A stretch of 64,000 bases of DNA from Candidatus Peribacteria bacterium (GCA_943357285.1 CALRGJ010000001.1:62001-126000); one strand, 5' to 3'. Positions 16,856-25,941 are shown, numbered from the stretch's first letter. Translations and numbers: made by a program. Notes: generated by a model from the sequence alone, not told the origin.

Positions 16856-18223
16856 ATGAAGAATTTTTTTAGATCTCAATCGGCTGATGAGCCAGTGTGG
16901 AGATTGCAAAATGGAAATCCGAGTTTATCAGAAGTAAATAGAACTATTCCTATTCCAAAAGGAGTGGGATTTTGGCGTAAAATGTTTGCCTTTGCCGGTC
17001 CTGGTTATTTGGTTGCGGTAGGGTATATGGATCCGGGAAATTGGGCTACAGATTTAGCCGGTGGATCGGCTTTTGGTTACACTTTGCTTAGTGTGATTCT
17101 GATCTCTAATCTTATGGCGATTTTGCTGCAGTCTTTATCTGCAAAATTGGGAATTGTGACAGGTAGAGATTTAGCACAGGCTTGTCGTGATCATTATTCT
17201 AAACCGGTGTCTTTCATTTTGTGGGTTTTGTGTGAGTTGGCAATTGCAGCTTGTGATTTGGCGGAGGTTATTGGTTCAGCCATAGCCTTGAATTTACTTT
17301 TTGGTATTCCTTTAGTTTGGGGTGTGTGTATTACATCTCTTGATGTATTATTGGTTTTATTTTTGCAGAATAAGGGTTTCAGATATATAGAGGCGCTTGT
17401 GGTTACTCTAGTGTTGACTGTGGGTGCGTGTTTCTTTGCTGAAATTATTTTCTCAAATCCGGCTATCGGGCCAGTGCTTGCAGGATTTGTTCCTTCTTTT
17501 GAGATTATCAAAAATCCAGAGATGCTTTTCATAGCAATTGGAATTTTGGGGGCTACGGTGATGCCACATAATCTTTATTTACACTCTTCTATAGTTCAGA
17601 CTCGTAAGTATGAATTGGATACTGAAGGTAAAAAGGAAGCGGTGAAATTCGCTACAATTGACTCTACTGTTGCTTTGATGTTTGCCCTATTTATTAATGC
17701 GGCAATTCTAATTGTTTCTGCTGCGACATTTTTTGCGAGTGGTCAGCATGAGGTAGCGGAAATTCAGCAGGCTTATCAATTGTTAACGCCTACTTTAGGT
17801 GTGGGAATTGCTAGTACACTTTTTGCGGTAGCTCTTTTGGCTTCGGGCCAGAATTCGACGCTTACGGGTACTCTTGCAGGTCAAATTGTTATGGAGGGTT
17901 TTTTGAATTTACGTTTACCTCCGTGGTTACGTCGTTTAATTACTAGACTTATTGCGATTGTACCAGCAGTGATTGTTACTATTCTTTATGGAGAGAGTGG
18001 AACTGCTAAATTGCTTATTTTGAGTCAGGTTATCTTGAGCTTGCAGTTGCCTTTTGCAATTGTGCCATTGATTATTTTCACGAATGATAAGAGAAAAATG
18101 GGTCAATTTGCTAATAAGACTTGGATTAAAGTTTTGGCATGGATTGTGGCAGCAATAATTATCACTTTGAATGTTAAACTGCTCGCTGATTTCTTTGGAA
18201 TTACCAGCTTAATATTTAATTAG
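16856..18223 (+). CDS. mntH: NRAMP-family divalent metal (manganese) transporter
   Basis: 455 aa, about eleven membrane helices. Metal-site motifs DPGNWATD in helix 1 and [10 protein letters not shown] in helix 6 are intact, as is the family signature [20 protein letters not shown]. Such proteins import Mn2+ or Fe2+ with protons. Divergent from a DtxR/MntR-type regulator, which supports manganese as substrate. It is followed 10 bases later by an argH remnant on the other strand. Confidence 0.94.
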   Translation: MKNFFRSQSADEPVWRLQNGNPSLSEVNRTIPIPKGVGFWRKMFAFAGPGYLVAVGYMDPGNWATDLAGGSAFGYTLLSVILISNLMAILLQSLSAKLGIVTGRDLAQACRDHYSKPVSFILWVLCELAIAACDLAEVIGSAIALNLLFGIPLVWGVCITSLDVLLVLFLQNKGFRYIEALVVTLVLTVGACFFAEIIFSNPAIGPVLAGFVPSFEIIKNPEMLFIAIGILGATVMPHNLYLHSSIVQTRKYELDTEGKKEAVKFATIDSTVALMFALFINAAILIVSAATFFASGQHEVAEIQQAYQLLTPTLGVGIASTLFAVALLASGQNSTLTGTLAGQIVMEGFLNLRLPPWLRRLITRLIAIVPAVIVTILYGESGTAKLLILSQVILSLQLPFAIVPLIIFTNDKRKMGQFANKTWIKVLAWIVAAIIITLNVKLLADFFGITSLIFN

Positions 18224-18232
18224 AGGAGTGTT

Positions 18233-18447
18233 TTATAATTTAGAGAGACGATTTTTATAGTGCTGAATATCCAGATTCCCTGGGGCGCCTAGGCTTACTT
18301 TTGTTTTGAGGTTTTCTTTGCCTTTTGATAAGCGGTGAGAAAAGGTGTTTTCTTGTTTTTTGCGAGATCGATGGCGAGATCAGCGTGGCGACGGTGGCGG
18401 GAGTTTTATTGTTTTTGATGCTGGTGGTTTCGCGGATTTTTAGGGTT
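18233..18447 (-). pseudogene. argH: Remnant of the argH 3' end
   Basis: Reading the minus strand, the last 28 codons give KENLKTKVSLGAPGNLDI then QHYKNRLSKL-stop, matching the end of the intact ArgH at 21656 (KENLKTKISLGAPGNLDL, QHYRYRLDKI). A second piece, ADLAIDLAKNKKTPFLTAYQK, matches the segment just before it but in another frame; about 11 codons (MKLIKKEKIDV in the intact gene) are deleted and a frameshift follows. Weaker similarity continues to about 18447. It is clearly a decayed duplicate, placed on the other side of the 1047-aa gene from argH. Confidence 0.88.
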
Positions 18448-18474
18448 TAAGAAAGTCCGTTTTTGTGCTATAAT
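18446..18474 (+). promoter_or_regulatory. Promoter of the 1047-aa gene (extended -10)
   Basis: Perfect TATAAT (18469-18474) preceded by TGC, an extended -10; the -35 is weak (TTTAAG at 18446-18451). It lies at the outer edge of the argH remnant, 35 bases before the ATG at 18510. Confidence 0.65.
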
Positions 18475-18509
18475 TAAAAGATAGTTTGTTTGATAATCTT
18501 GATTGAAAA

Positions 18510-21500
18510 ATGTCTGATAATGAACCTAGAAAAGGAAATATTAAAAAGGGGGTGGAGTCGACCTTTGGCGCTTTGTATAGCGAAAAAGTTTATGGGAAGG
18601 GTGGATTTTTTGAAAAAACCGCAGACTTACATGATGCAGATCGTTTGAGAATGGAGAAAGAAATGGCGGAGCTCTTGGTTAAGATTGATGCTGAAATAGA
18701 TCAAAGTAAAAAAGAAGAACTTACAGGTCAGATTGATTCCATGTTGGCTACGGTTGAAGCGAACTCCGAATATGAAAAGTACAAGAGGTTAAACAATATG
18801 AATTATGGTGCTCCCAGGTTCATGAATGATTTTAAGGATTTTGCTGATGAGGAGTGGGCTTTTCGTTTTACACAATACCTTGCGGAAAACTTTGATAGAG
18901 GCTGGGTGGCTAGCGCTATCCTTAACCGTGTTTTGCCTTACCAATCTAAGTTTTTGGATAAGCCTTGGGCAAAGGAAATTTACTTATTATGTCTTGATGA
19001 GGAATGGAACGCATACCATGCTTTGAGTTTCTTACCGGTTTTTATTGATAAACCTTGGGCGCATGAAGTCTTGGAAAAGGTGGCAAAAATGACGGATAGG
19101 GGTTTTCTTGCGAATGCTCGTCTTTTGGAAAGTAAGGATTGGGGACGGAAGATTCTTGAGGTTAAGAAGAGAGAAGTATTGTCAAAGGCTGGTGCCGACA
19201 TCTCGTCATTCTACGTGCTTACTCAAGATTTTGATGGTTTTATAAATATGCCCTGGGCACAAAAATTTGTTCAAGATTATGTGCAAAAAGTTAGTGTGGC
19301 ACGAGAAAATAACATAAACGAGTTTGGTTCTTTTATTAAAAAGTGTATTCCGTATGCTTCTATCTTTCCTTGGGTTAGGGATTTTCTTTTTTGGGCCGCT
19401 GAGAATGTTCCAAAAAGTTTTCAATTTAATCTAGGGTTGATACCTAAAGATGCAAGCTATAGAGAGGATCTAATTAATGATCTTCTCCGGTTTTCTTTAG
19501 ATGAGCATCCGGATTATATTTTAAGCTGTGTTTATGAGGATGCTCTAAGTGAAAATTCTGAGCAATTTCAAAAGAAAGTCTTAAAACATAAAGAGATTAT
19601 TAAGGTTGCCGTTTTTAAGCTGCTTTTAAAGAAAAAAGACTTAGGTTTCATTATTTCATATTTGCAACTTTTTAAAGCTGAGCCTTGGGCGTCAAATGTG
19701 ATTTTGCAGGCATTGCGAGATTCTGAAGATACGCAAGTCGCCGATCATACTGTGCGCTCTTATGATTCATACAAGGATATACCTCAGGCATTGGATATTT
19801 TCAAAGAAGCCTGTTTTAAATGTCCCGAGGCAGTTTTTGATAGTTATGATTATGATCTGCCTATGAAAACGGCAAGTCCATTTTTGAAAGAACTTTTTGA
19901 AGTTCTACTTCAAAAAGATCATAAAAGGTATGTTTTGTTTGATGTGAAAAATATGGCGAAAATCTTGAGTCAACCCTTCGGTCCTGAATTTTTGACGCAT
20001 GCTTTGGAAGCTTATCCTGGCGAGATGAACTTGTCTAAGTTAGAAGTTGATTCACCTAACGCAGTAATTTCTTTTTTAAAAGCGGGAAAATCTTCTATTA
20101 TTAAAAGAATCTACGAGCTTTATGAATTCTATGCGAAAAACGAAATTATCCCCTCATATAGATGGGATGAGTTTTTTCTTGTGCCGGAGTTTGTTCAGGG
20201 GAATATGTCTCCTCAGGAATTCATTGATATAACAGGAGATCCTGGCAGATGTTTTGCAAAGCTTGTTGAGATTGGATCAGTCCGCCAGTCATCCATTCAT
20301 ACTCCGCGACTTCTTGAGGCTATGAGAGGGGCGAGTCTTAGGTTTGTTCGTAATATCAATGATTTACATAATGAATCAAACGAAGTGCGTTTTGCCGATG
20401 TCCAGAATTTCAATTCTCAATATCTTTATACTTTGATGGTCAATGGGGGGGAGGAAGTTTTTACTTCTACTTTTAACGGGCTTTACAACAGAATGAAAAA
20501 TGCTATATCTAACGAAAATATTTCTTTTCATGAGTTTTTGGATGCGCAATCTTTCACTGGGTTGATGGAATTCTTTAGACTTTGTTCCAGATATGGAAAA
20601 TTACCTGAAATGCTTCAGGGGTTTACTGATGAGCAGCAGCGGGATGTTTTTCAGAGACTTATTTCTAGTATAGAGGATTCGGATGATCCGATGCAGGATT
20701 CAGTTTCCTTGATAGAAATCGGTACACTTATTGATGATTCGAATTTGTTAAGATTCTTTCAGGATAAGATTGGTGAACGTTATGAGACACTAGTGAAATC
20801 TAATATGGAAAACAAGGATGATCTTCTTATCCTGTATCAGTTAATCGCGAGCTTTATTGGGAAAAAATCAAAAAATCCGTGGATTAAGGAAATGGTAAAA
20901 AAATATCCGATAAAAAAAACAAATACTATTCGTTCAAAAGATCTTTTCAACAAAAATCACGAAAATGTTCAGGAATATTTTTTCTATGATGATCGAGAGG
21001 CTGGTGAAAACCAACAATTATGGGATGGGCATAATTCCTTCAAAAGTTTTATCCAGTTTTATGGTGCAAAAGTGGAGTGGGATAGTGAGGGTAATATTAA
21101 AAAAATTTCTGATGGGAAGTATGGAGATTGGACTATCAAGGATTTTGACAGTTACGTTCTAATTTCCGGAGCTAAAGAAGGGAGGAAAATATCTATTTAT
21201 GCGAACAAGCCTGACAGTCCTGAGGGGAATGACGAAATCGAGAAAATTTTAAAAGATAAGAATGTAAAAACTCTTGTTGTTGTGCATAGAGGTCATAGTT
21301 ATCATGCGCCGGAAACAATTGCCAGAATTCCGGCTATTGCCAAGATTGTGAGTCTTGGTTCGTGCGGTGGCTATCAAAACATCGCGGATGTTCTGAAAAA
21401 TGCTCCAGAAGCTCATATTATTTCCACGAAAGGTACGGGAACAATGGCTATTAATGATCCTGTTTTTAGGGCGCTTAATAAGGCTATTTTGGACGGTAAG

Positions 21501-21653
21501 GATATATCATGGCCGGAATTTTGGTCGAGGATTACGCCTTTGGTTGAGGGCAATCCTAATTTTAAGGATTATGTGCCTCCACATCTAAATATGGGTGCTA
21601 TTTTTATAGCAATGTATAACAAGGCGATTGAAGAGGAGATGGCTAAAAAATAG
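18510..21653 (+). CDS. 1047-aa protein with PW-type helical repeats and a possible caspase-like C-terminal domain
   Basis: Not a recognised family. Residues about 105-400 hold degenerate repeats of about 30-40 residues centred on a PWA/PW motif (KPWAKEI near 152, KPWAHEV near 182, MPWAQKF near 248, FPWVRDF near 287, EPWASNV near 392), each followed by a helix, suggesting an alpha-solenoid. The middle (400-850) is helical and unrecognised. The C-terminal 180 residues look alpha/beta: strand LVVVHRGHSYHAPETI with H929, then AKIVSLGSCGGYQNI with C952. A His after one strand and a Cys after the next is the arrangement of clan CD (caspase, gingipain, CHAT) peptidases. No signal peptide or membrane helix. 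The stop lies 2 bases from convergent argH; the gene is bracketed by argH and an argH remnant, suggesting acquisition. Peptidase assignment is inference. Confidence 0.8.
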   Translation: MSDNEPRKGNIKKGVESTFGALYSEKVYGKGGFFEKTADLHDADRLRMEKEMAELLVKIDAEIDQSKKEELTGQIDSMLATVEANSEYEKYKRLNNMNYGAPRFMNDFKDFADEEWAFRFTQYLAENFDRGWVASAILNRVLPYQSKFLDKPWAKEIYLLCLDEEWNAYHALSFLPVFIDKPWAHEVLEKVAKMTDRGFLANARLLESKDWGRKILEVKKREVLSKAGADISSFYVLTQDFDGFINMPWAQKFVQDYVQKVSVARENNINEFGSFIKKCIPYASIFPWVRDFLFWAAENVPKSFQFNLGLIPKDASYREDLINDLLRFSLDEHPDYILSCVYEDALSENSEQFQKKVLKHKEIIKVAVFKLLLKKKDLGFIISYLQLFKAEPWASNVILQALRDSEDTQVADHTVRSYDSYKDIPQALDIFKEACFKCPEAVFDSYDYDLPMKTASPFLKELFEVLLQKDHKRYVLFDVKNMAKILSQPFGPEFLTHALEAYPGEMNLSKLEVDSPNAVISFLKAGKSSIIKRIYELYEFYAKNEIIPSYRWDEFFLVPEFVQGNMSPQEFIDITGDPGRCFAKLVEIGSVRQSSIHTPRLLEAMRGASLRFVRNINDLHNESNEVRFADVQNFNSQYLYTLMVNGGEEVFTSTFNGLYNRMKNAISNENISFHEFLDAQSFTGLMEFFRLCSRYGKLPEMLQGFTDEQQRDVFQRLISSIEDSDDPMQDSVSLIEIGTLIDDSNLLRFFQDKIGERYETLVKSNMENKDDLLILYQLIASFIGKKSKNPWIKEMVKKYPIKKTNTIRSKDLFNKNHENVQEYFFYDDREAGENQQLWDGHNSFKSFIQFYGAKVEWDSEGNIKKISDGKYGDWTIKDFDSYVLISGAKEGRKISIYANKPDSPEGNDEIEKILKDKNVKTLVVVHRGHSYHAPETIARIPAIAKIVSLGSCGGYQNIADVLKNAPEAHIISTKGTGTMAINDPVFRALNKAILDGKDISWPEFWSRITPLVEGNPNFKDYVPPHLNMGAIFIAMYNKAIEEEMAKK

Positions 21654-21655
21654 GT

Positions 21656-22945
21656 CTAGATTTTATCCAGGCGGTATCTGTAATGCTGGAGGTCCAGATT
21701 GCCGGGCGCGCCAAGACTGATCTTGGTTTTTAGGTTTTCTTTTACGTCGATTTTTTCTTTTTTGATGAGCTTCATAGCTTTCTGATAAGCCGTTCGGAAA
21801 GGCATCTTTTTATTCTTTGCAAGATTTATCGCCAAGTCGGCAGTGAAAATATTTTTATTTATTTTCTGCATAATAGATTCTTCTTTTGGAGTGATACCTT
21901 TGAGATAGAGGTCCACTACATCCAAACTATCCATCACAATATCTGTGCTTTCGAATAATGGTTTTTTGATGAGTTGAAGGTCGCGATTGTAGCCGGAAAT
22001 AAGACCTTTAACGAGATCTTTGATTTGTGATTGATTGTTTTGAACTACCGAATTAAATCCACGTAATAATTCCATGGCATCGAGATTTCTTTTTTGTGGC
22101 ATGATGCTGGAACCGGTGACGAGATTATTTTTCACTTCAAAGAAATTGAATTCTTGAGAAGTGAAAAGTAAAAGATCAGTCGCAAAACGGCTCAAGGTCA
22201 TCATTATCTGTGCCAAGCTTTCTAGGTAAATACTTTCAAATTTTCCACGGCTATTCTGGCAGTAGAGAGAATTTATTTGAACATGGCGGAATTTCATTTC
22301 TTTAGCGGTGAGTTCACGGTCCAGCATGAGCGATACTCCGAATCCGGCAGCGCTTCCCAGCGGATTTTTGTTGATATGCTGCATTGTGTAGTCTAGGAAG
22401 TCTATATCGTCCAATAGGCTCTCTAGAATGCTGCAGGCATAATGTCCAACACTAGAAAGCATGGCTTGCTGAGTGTGGCTGTAGCCTGGGAGTGGCATGC
22501 TTTGATATTTCTGGGCGAAGTCGAGAAACTCACGCGCGAGTTTTTTTGTCTTTGCACGTATCATTTTTAGATGATCTTTCATGTAGAGACGAAGTGCAGT
22601 GAGCACCTGATCATTACGGCTTCTACCAGTGTGAATTTTGAGTCCAAGTTTTTTAATTTTCTTGGTAAGATAATTTTCAATTACTGTATGGCAATCTTCA
22701 TCTTGAACTGTGATTTTCACACGGCCTTTCCTGAAATCTCTTTCGAGTCTATTTAGGCTGGAAAATATGCGGCGAATCTCTGCTGCTTTGAAAATTCCGA
22801 TCTGTTGTAGCCCTTTGGCATGAGCTTTTGTAGCTTGAATGTCGTAGGGCATTAATTTGGCATCGAGAATATAGTCCGTGCCGACGGTATATTTTTCAAC
22901 TAGGGGATGCAGAGAATTTCCTTTTTTTGCCCAGAGTTTAGCCAT
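21656..22945 (-). CDS. argH: Argininosuccinate lyase
   Basis: Last step of arginine synthesis: argininosuccinate to arginine and fumarate. 429 aa from the ATG at 22945 (MAKLWAKKG); an upstream in-frame start at 22966 would add seven residues. Fumarase/lyase-superfamily landmarks: HTGRSRNDQVLTALRLYM, PGYSHTQQAMLSSVGHYA and the signature loop GSSIMPQKRNLDAMELLRG with the catalytic Ser. Downstream of argG across 45 bases with two hairpins, so controlled by the same arginine leader. Confidence 0.96.
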   Translation of the reverse strand: MAKLWAKKGNSLHPLVEKYTVGTDYILDAKLMPYDIQATKAHAKGLQQIGIFKAAEIRRIFSSLNRLERDFRKGRVKITVQDEDCHTVIENYLTKKIKKLGLKIHTGRSRNDQVLTALRLYMKDHLKMIRAKTKKLAREFLDFAQKYQSMPLPGYSHTQQAMLSSVGHYACSILESLLDDIDFLDYTMQHINKNPLGSAAGFGVSLMLDRELTAKEMKFRHVQINSLYCQNSRGKFESIYLESLAQIMMTLSRFATDLLLFTSQEFNFFEVKNNLVTGSSIMPQKRNLDAMELLRGFNSVVQNNQSQIKDLVKGLISGYNRDLQLIKKPLFESTDIVMDSLDVVDLYLKGITPKEESIMQKINKNIFTADLAINLAKNKKMPFRTAYQKAMKLIKKEKIDVKENLKTKISLGAPGNLDLQHYRYRLDKI

Positions 22946-22953
22946 GATAAGGT

Positions 22954-23000
22954 GTTTGCTTCGCAAACTTTTTAATTAATATTTTGAACACTACGTGTTC
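22954..23000 (-). other. Two hairpins at the argG-argH junction
   Basis: GAACAC-TAC-GTGTTC (22986-23000) spans the argG stop codon; GTTTGC-TTC-GCAAAC (22954-22968) lies just before argH. Both have perfect six-base-pair stems. On the minus strand neither is followed by a T-run, so they are more likely processing or translation-coupling structures than terminators. Confidence 0.5.
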
Positions 23001-24259
23001 TGATTGTAAATATCTTTAGTAAGATTGTATGCAGTTTTTTGTGGTAAGTTCCAAAGCTCAATGAATCCAGCTGATGAATTCTGATTGAAAGAACTGTTCT
23101 TCATGAAAGTCGCTAGATTCTCATTGAATAGCGAATATTTCGACTTTACTGCTACCACGGAAACCTTGCCTTTGTAAAGCTCTACAGTCACAGTTCCGCA
23201 TACTTTTTTGTTTACACTATCGATGTAAGCGTTCAAATGATTCATCAATGGATGGAACCATTTTGCGCCGTAGCAAAGATAAGCCCACTTCTGGTCGATG
23301 GCTGTTTTGAATTCATTTTCATCTCTAGTGCAAACAAGTTTTTCAAGATTTTTGTGAGCTTGGATGAGAATTTCAGCAGCTGGCTCTTCGAAAATTCCTC
23401 TTACTTTGAGACCAACAACCCTATCTTCAACCAAGTGAGTAATACCAACGGCATGTTTAGCTCCGATTTGAGCGAGCATTTTAATGAGTTTCCAAAGAAC
23501 CATTTTCTCTCCATTTACAGCGGTTGGGAGACCTTCCTCAAATTCTATTTCTAGAATTTCTGATTGGTCTGGAGCATTCTTCGGAGTTTTGCAGTTGATC
23601 AAAATATTATCTAATGGTGGAATTTTGCTCATGCTTTCTATTTCTCCACCTTCGGCGCTGTCACCCCAAAGATTTTCATCGTAAGAATAAATTTTCGCTG
23701 CAGTTTGAGTGACTGGAATGCCGTGTTTTGCTGCATATTCCAATTCTTCTTCTCTGCCCATGCCCCATTCTCTTACCGGTGCAATTGTTTTTAATTGAGG
23801 GTCGAGAGTAGTGATATAGCCTTCGAACCTTACTTGGTCATTGCCTTTTCCAGTACATCCATGGGCAATTACTTGAGCGTTTTCTTGATGAGCGATGTCT
23901 ACACCAACTTTTGAAATGATGGCTCTGCCGAGTGGGCAAAATAGGTGATAGCCACCTTGGTAATCAGCGTTCGCCTTGATAGCTTTTGACAAATAATTAT
24001 TAGCAAATTCTTCTTTGGCATCAATTACATGTGCAGATACTGCTCCGAGTTTTAAGGCTTTTTCTTTGATTGGGCCGAAGTCTTCGTTTTGACCAATATC
24101 GATAGTGAGAGCAATGATTTCTGCTTGATATTCATCTTGAATCCATTTGAGCATTACGGATGTGTCGAGTCCTCCGGAGTAGAGAAGTACGGCCTTTTTA
24201 AACTCTCCTTTTTTTGCTTCGTGAGAAGCGACGGCTTGATATTTTGTAGTGTTTTGCAT
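22991..24259 (-). CDS. argG: Argininosuccinate synthase
   Basis: ATP-dependent joining of citrulline and aspartate. 422 aa: the PP-loop AVLLYSGGLDTSVML near residue 25, IALTIDIGQNEDF, HGCTGKGNDQVRFE and SYDENLWGDSAEGGEIE are all visible. First gene of argG-argH, directly after a leader peptide and intrinsic terminator, which argues for arginine-responsive control. No argF, argB or similar gene is nearby, so citrulline may come from outside or from genes elsewhere. Confidence 0.96.
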   Translation of the reverse strand: MQNTTKYQAVASHEAKKGEFKKAVLLYSGGLDTSVMLKWIQDEYQAEIIALTIDIGQNEDFGPIKEKALKLGAVSAHVIDAKEEFANNYLSKAIKANADYQGGYHLFCPLGRAIISKVGVDIAHQENAQVIAHGCTGKGNDQVRFEGYITTLDPQLKTIAPVREWGMGREEELEYAAKHGIPVTQTAAKIYSYDENLWGDSAEGGEIESMSKIPPLDNILINCKTPKNAPDQSEILEIEFEEGLPTAVNGEKMVLWKLIKMLAQIGAKHAVGITHLVEDRVVGLKVRGIFEEPAAEILIQAHKNLEKLVCTRDENEFKTAIDQKWAYLCYGAKWFHPLMNHLNAYIDSVNKKVCGTVTVELYKGKVSVVAVKSKYSLFNENLATFMKNSSFNQNSSAGFIELWNLPQKTAYNLTKDIYNQNT

Positions 24260-24291
24260 TGTGAGAAATTGTTAGTTTGTATGGTTTAAAT

Positions 24292-24319
24292 AAAAAAAGA
24301 CTTCATTTTTGTGAAGCCT
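24292..24319 (-). terminator. Attenuator terminator upstream of argG
   Basis: Minus strand: AGGCTTCA (24319-24312), loop CAAAAA, TGAAGTCT (24305-24298), then T-rich sequence. It ends 33 bases before the argG ATG. Competing pairings: GAAGCT (24361-24356) with GGCTTC (24318-24313), and a seven-pair TGTAGTT (24388-24382) with AACTACA (24326-24320) just upstream, which enclose a CGCAGC/GCTGCG hairpin. Confidence 0.88.
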
Positions 24320-24348
24320 TGTAGTTTGAATGATTATTTTTCATCAAA

Positions 24349-24414
24349 TCAACGCAGCTTCTGACGTAAGCGGCTGCGGCGAACTACACTTGTTGTAGAT
24401 GTTAATTTGATCAT
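24349..24414 (-). CDS. Arginine-rich leader peptide of the arg attenuator
   Basis: A 21-residue ORF starting MIKLTSTTS and ending VVRRSRLRQKLR then TGA. Five of the last ten codons are Arg (CGC CGC AGC CGC TTA CGT ... CGT). The Arg codons lie within the CGCAGC/GCTGCG hairpin and just before the antiterminator strand, the standard design of amino-acid attenuators. It has its own promoter at 24435-24463. Stalling at Arg codons would be expected to favour argG-argH transcription. Confidence 0.88.
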   Translation of the reverse strand: MIKLTSTTSVVRRSRLRQKLR

Positions 24415-24434
24415 GTAATTTTTATTACGATGTG

Positions 24435-24463
24435 AATGTATTCTTATATTTTTTTTGTGTCAA
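24435..24463 (-). promoter_or_regulatory. Promoter of the arg leader
   Basis: Minus strand: TTGACA (24463-24458), 17-base spacer, TACATT (24440-24435). Back to back with the promoter of the VIT-family gene on the other strand. Confidence 0.7.
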
Positions 24464-24492
24464 TTGCTTTATTTTTTTAATTTCTGGATAAT
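24464..24492 (+). promoter_or_regulatory. Promoter of the VIT-family gene, likely leaderless
   Basis: TTGCTT (24464-24469), 17-base spacer, GATAAT (24487-24492), then six bases and the ATG at 24499, placing the start point at the initiation codon. Confidence 0.6.
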
Positions 24493-24498
24493 CTAGTC

Positions 24499-25230
24499 AT
24501 GAGTAAAAAAGATGATGCTTTAGACAGAGAGGAACATTCCACTTCCAATGATTATAATTGGATAGCGGATTTTGTGTATGGAGGAATTGATGGGGCTATC
24601 ACTACGTTTGCTGTAGTAGCGGGTGTGGAAGGAGCTTCTCTTGCTGTTCCGATTATTGTGATTTTAGGTTTTGCTAATTTATTTGGAGATGGTTTTTCAA
24701 TGTCTGTAGGAAAGTATTTGAGTGATAAAGCTAATTTAGAACAGTACGAGAAAATTCGTCAGATTGAATTTAGACATTTGAAAGAAAAGACTGAGCATGA
24801 AATAGGTGAGGTGAGAGATATTATGAAAACTTACGGATTTAAAGGAAAAGATTTGGAGCGTGCGGTAGCTATTATTACTTCTAATCCTGATGGCTGGGTG
24901 GATTTGATGATGCGAAATGAATTTAATATGACGAATGAAAATGTAAATCCAATGAAGGGTGCCTTGATTACATTTTTCTCTTTTGTTGTTGTTGGTTTTA
25001 TTCCTTTGATTGGTTATACATTTAGATCTTTTGTTAGTTTTACTGATCAACAAATGTTTTATGTGACGGCTGTGACTACTTTGTGTGCTTTGTTTTTGGT
25101 TGGCACCGTGAAATCAAAATTCTCAATGCGTAATTGGTTTTTTTGTGGACTTGAAACTGCATTGGTAGGAGGAGTGGCAGCAACAATTGCTTATATGGTT
25201 GGCTATTTTATCAAGCAGTTAGTTGGTTAA
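24499..25230 (+). CDS. VIT1/CCC1-family iron/manganese transporter-like membrane protein
   Basis: 243 aa. The N-terminal segment WIADFVYGGIDGAITTFAVVAG and the following NLFGDGFSMSVGKYLSDKAN are the family's first helices. A charged cytoplasmic insert (about 85-145) matches the metal-binding hairpin of VIT proteins, then three C-terminal membrane helices. Relatives export or store Fe2+/Mn2+; direction and metal here are not shown. Single-gene transcript. Confidence 0.85.
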   Translation: MSKKDDALDREEHSTSNDYNWIADFVYGGIDGAITTFAVVAGVEGASLAVPIIVILGFANLFGDGFSMSVGKYLSDKANLEQYEKIRQIEFRHLKEKTEHEIGEVRDIMKTYGFKGKDLERAVAIITSNPDGWVDLMMRNEFNMTNENVNPMKGALITFFSFVVVGFIPLIGYTFRSFVSFTDQQMFYVTAVTTLCALFLVGTVKSKFSMRNWFFCGLETALVGGVAATIAYMVGYFIKQLVG

Positions 25231-25299
25231 TTTATTTGTAAATTTGATTAATTTTATTAAAGGCAATAAAATGTTTTTGATATTTATTAATTTTTTTTT

Positions 25300-25890
25300 A
25301 TGAAAATGTCTAAGAAGTTTTGGGCTTTAGTGCCGCTCGCGTTGTTAGTATTAACAGCTTGTGGATCTTCTGCTCCAGCTGAAAATTCTGCTGAGTCGTC
25401 AGTTAAAACTGATTTGAAGACTACGACAGTTGAACCGTTTGTTTCTAAGGAAGGTAATTTTAGCATTAATTTTCCTGGAAAGCCTGAGATAAGTTCAGAT
25501 AAAATTGATGGTGGCGAGGGTGGGTTTGATGCAACTATGACTTCATATAGCTATGCTCCAGATGATACTTTTGCATTTTTAGTGGCGTACACTGATATTA
25601 CTGTAGGAAAATTTTCGAAGGAAGAATCTAGAAATATTTTGAAGGATGAGCAAATTGGTGCGCTTGAATCTTTTGGAATTAAGGCTCCTGAAGAAGAGAA
25701 GGAGATGGATTATGACGCTAATAGTGCAGGTTTGAGATATAAGGCTAAGGGTGAGGATGGAACACATTTGGTTGCACAGACTTATTTTATTGGAAATAGA
25801 TTGTACCAAATCGAAATGTTAACTATGGACGCCTATCCTACTGATGAAGAAATCAAAAATTTCACAGGAACTTTTAAAGTTTTGAAATAG
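25300..25890 (+). CDS. Putative lipoprotein, 196 aa
   Basis: Signal peptide with lipobox: MKMSKKFWALVPLALLVLTACGSS, Cys at residue 21 predicted to be lipidated. A Ser/Thr-rich linker follows, then a domain of about 145 residues beginning FVSKEGNFSINFPGKPEIS, a pattern seen in small secreted proteins of unknown function (a strand-rich fold with YSYAPDDTFAFLVAYTDI). Anchored on the outer face of the membrane. No partner gene is evident; a strong terminator follows. Confidence 0.8.
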   Translation: MKMSKKFWALVPLALLVLTACGSSAPAENSAESSVKTDLKTTTVEPFVSKEGNFSINFPGKPEISSDKIDGGEGGFDATMTSYSYAPDDTFAFLVAYTDITVGKFSKEESRNILKDEQIGALESFGIKAPEEEKEMDYDANSAGLRYKAKGEDGTHLVAQTYFIGNRLYQIEMLTMDAYPTDEEIKNFTGTFKVLK

Positions 25891-25913
25891 AAAAACTAGT
25901 TGAAAAGATAGAA

Positions 25914-25941
25914 GGCTTAATCGAAGGATTGGGCCTTTTTT
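25914..25941 (+). terminator. Intrinsic terminator after the lipoprotein gene
   Basis: GGCTTAATC and GATTGGGCC form nine pairs (two G-U) around GAAG, followed by six T. It overlaps the last codon of the convergent gene at 25940. Confidence 0.85.

Noticed and set aside
18466-18509. Riboswitch in the leader of the 1047-aa gene
   Set aside because: The leader from the predicted start is under 40 bases, too short for any known riboswitch.
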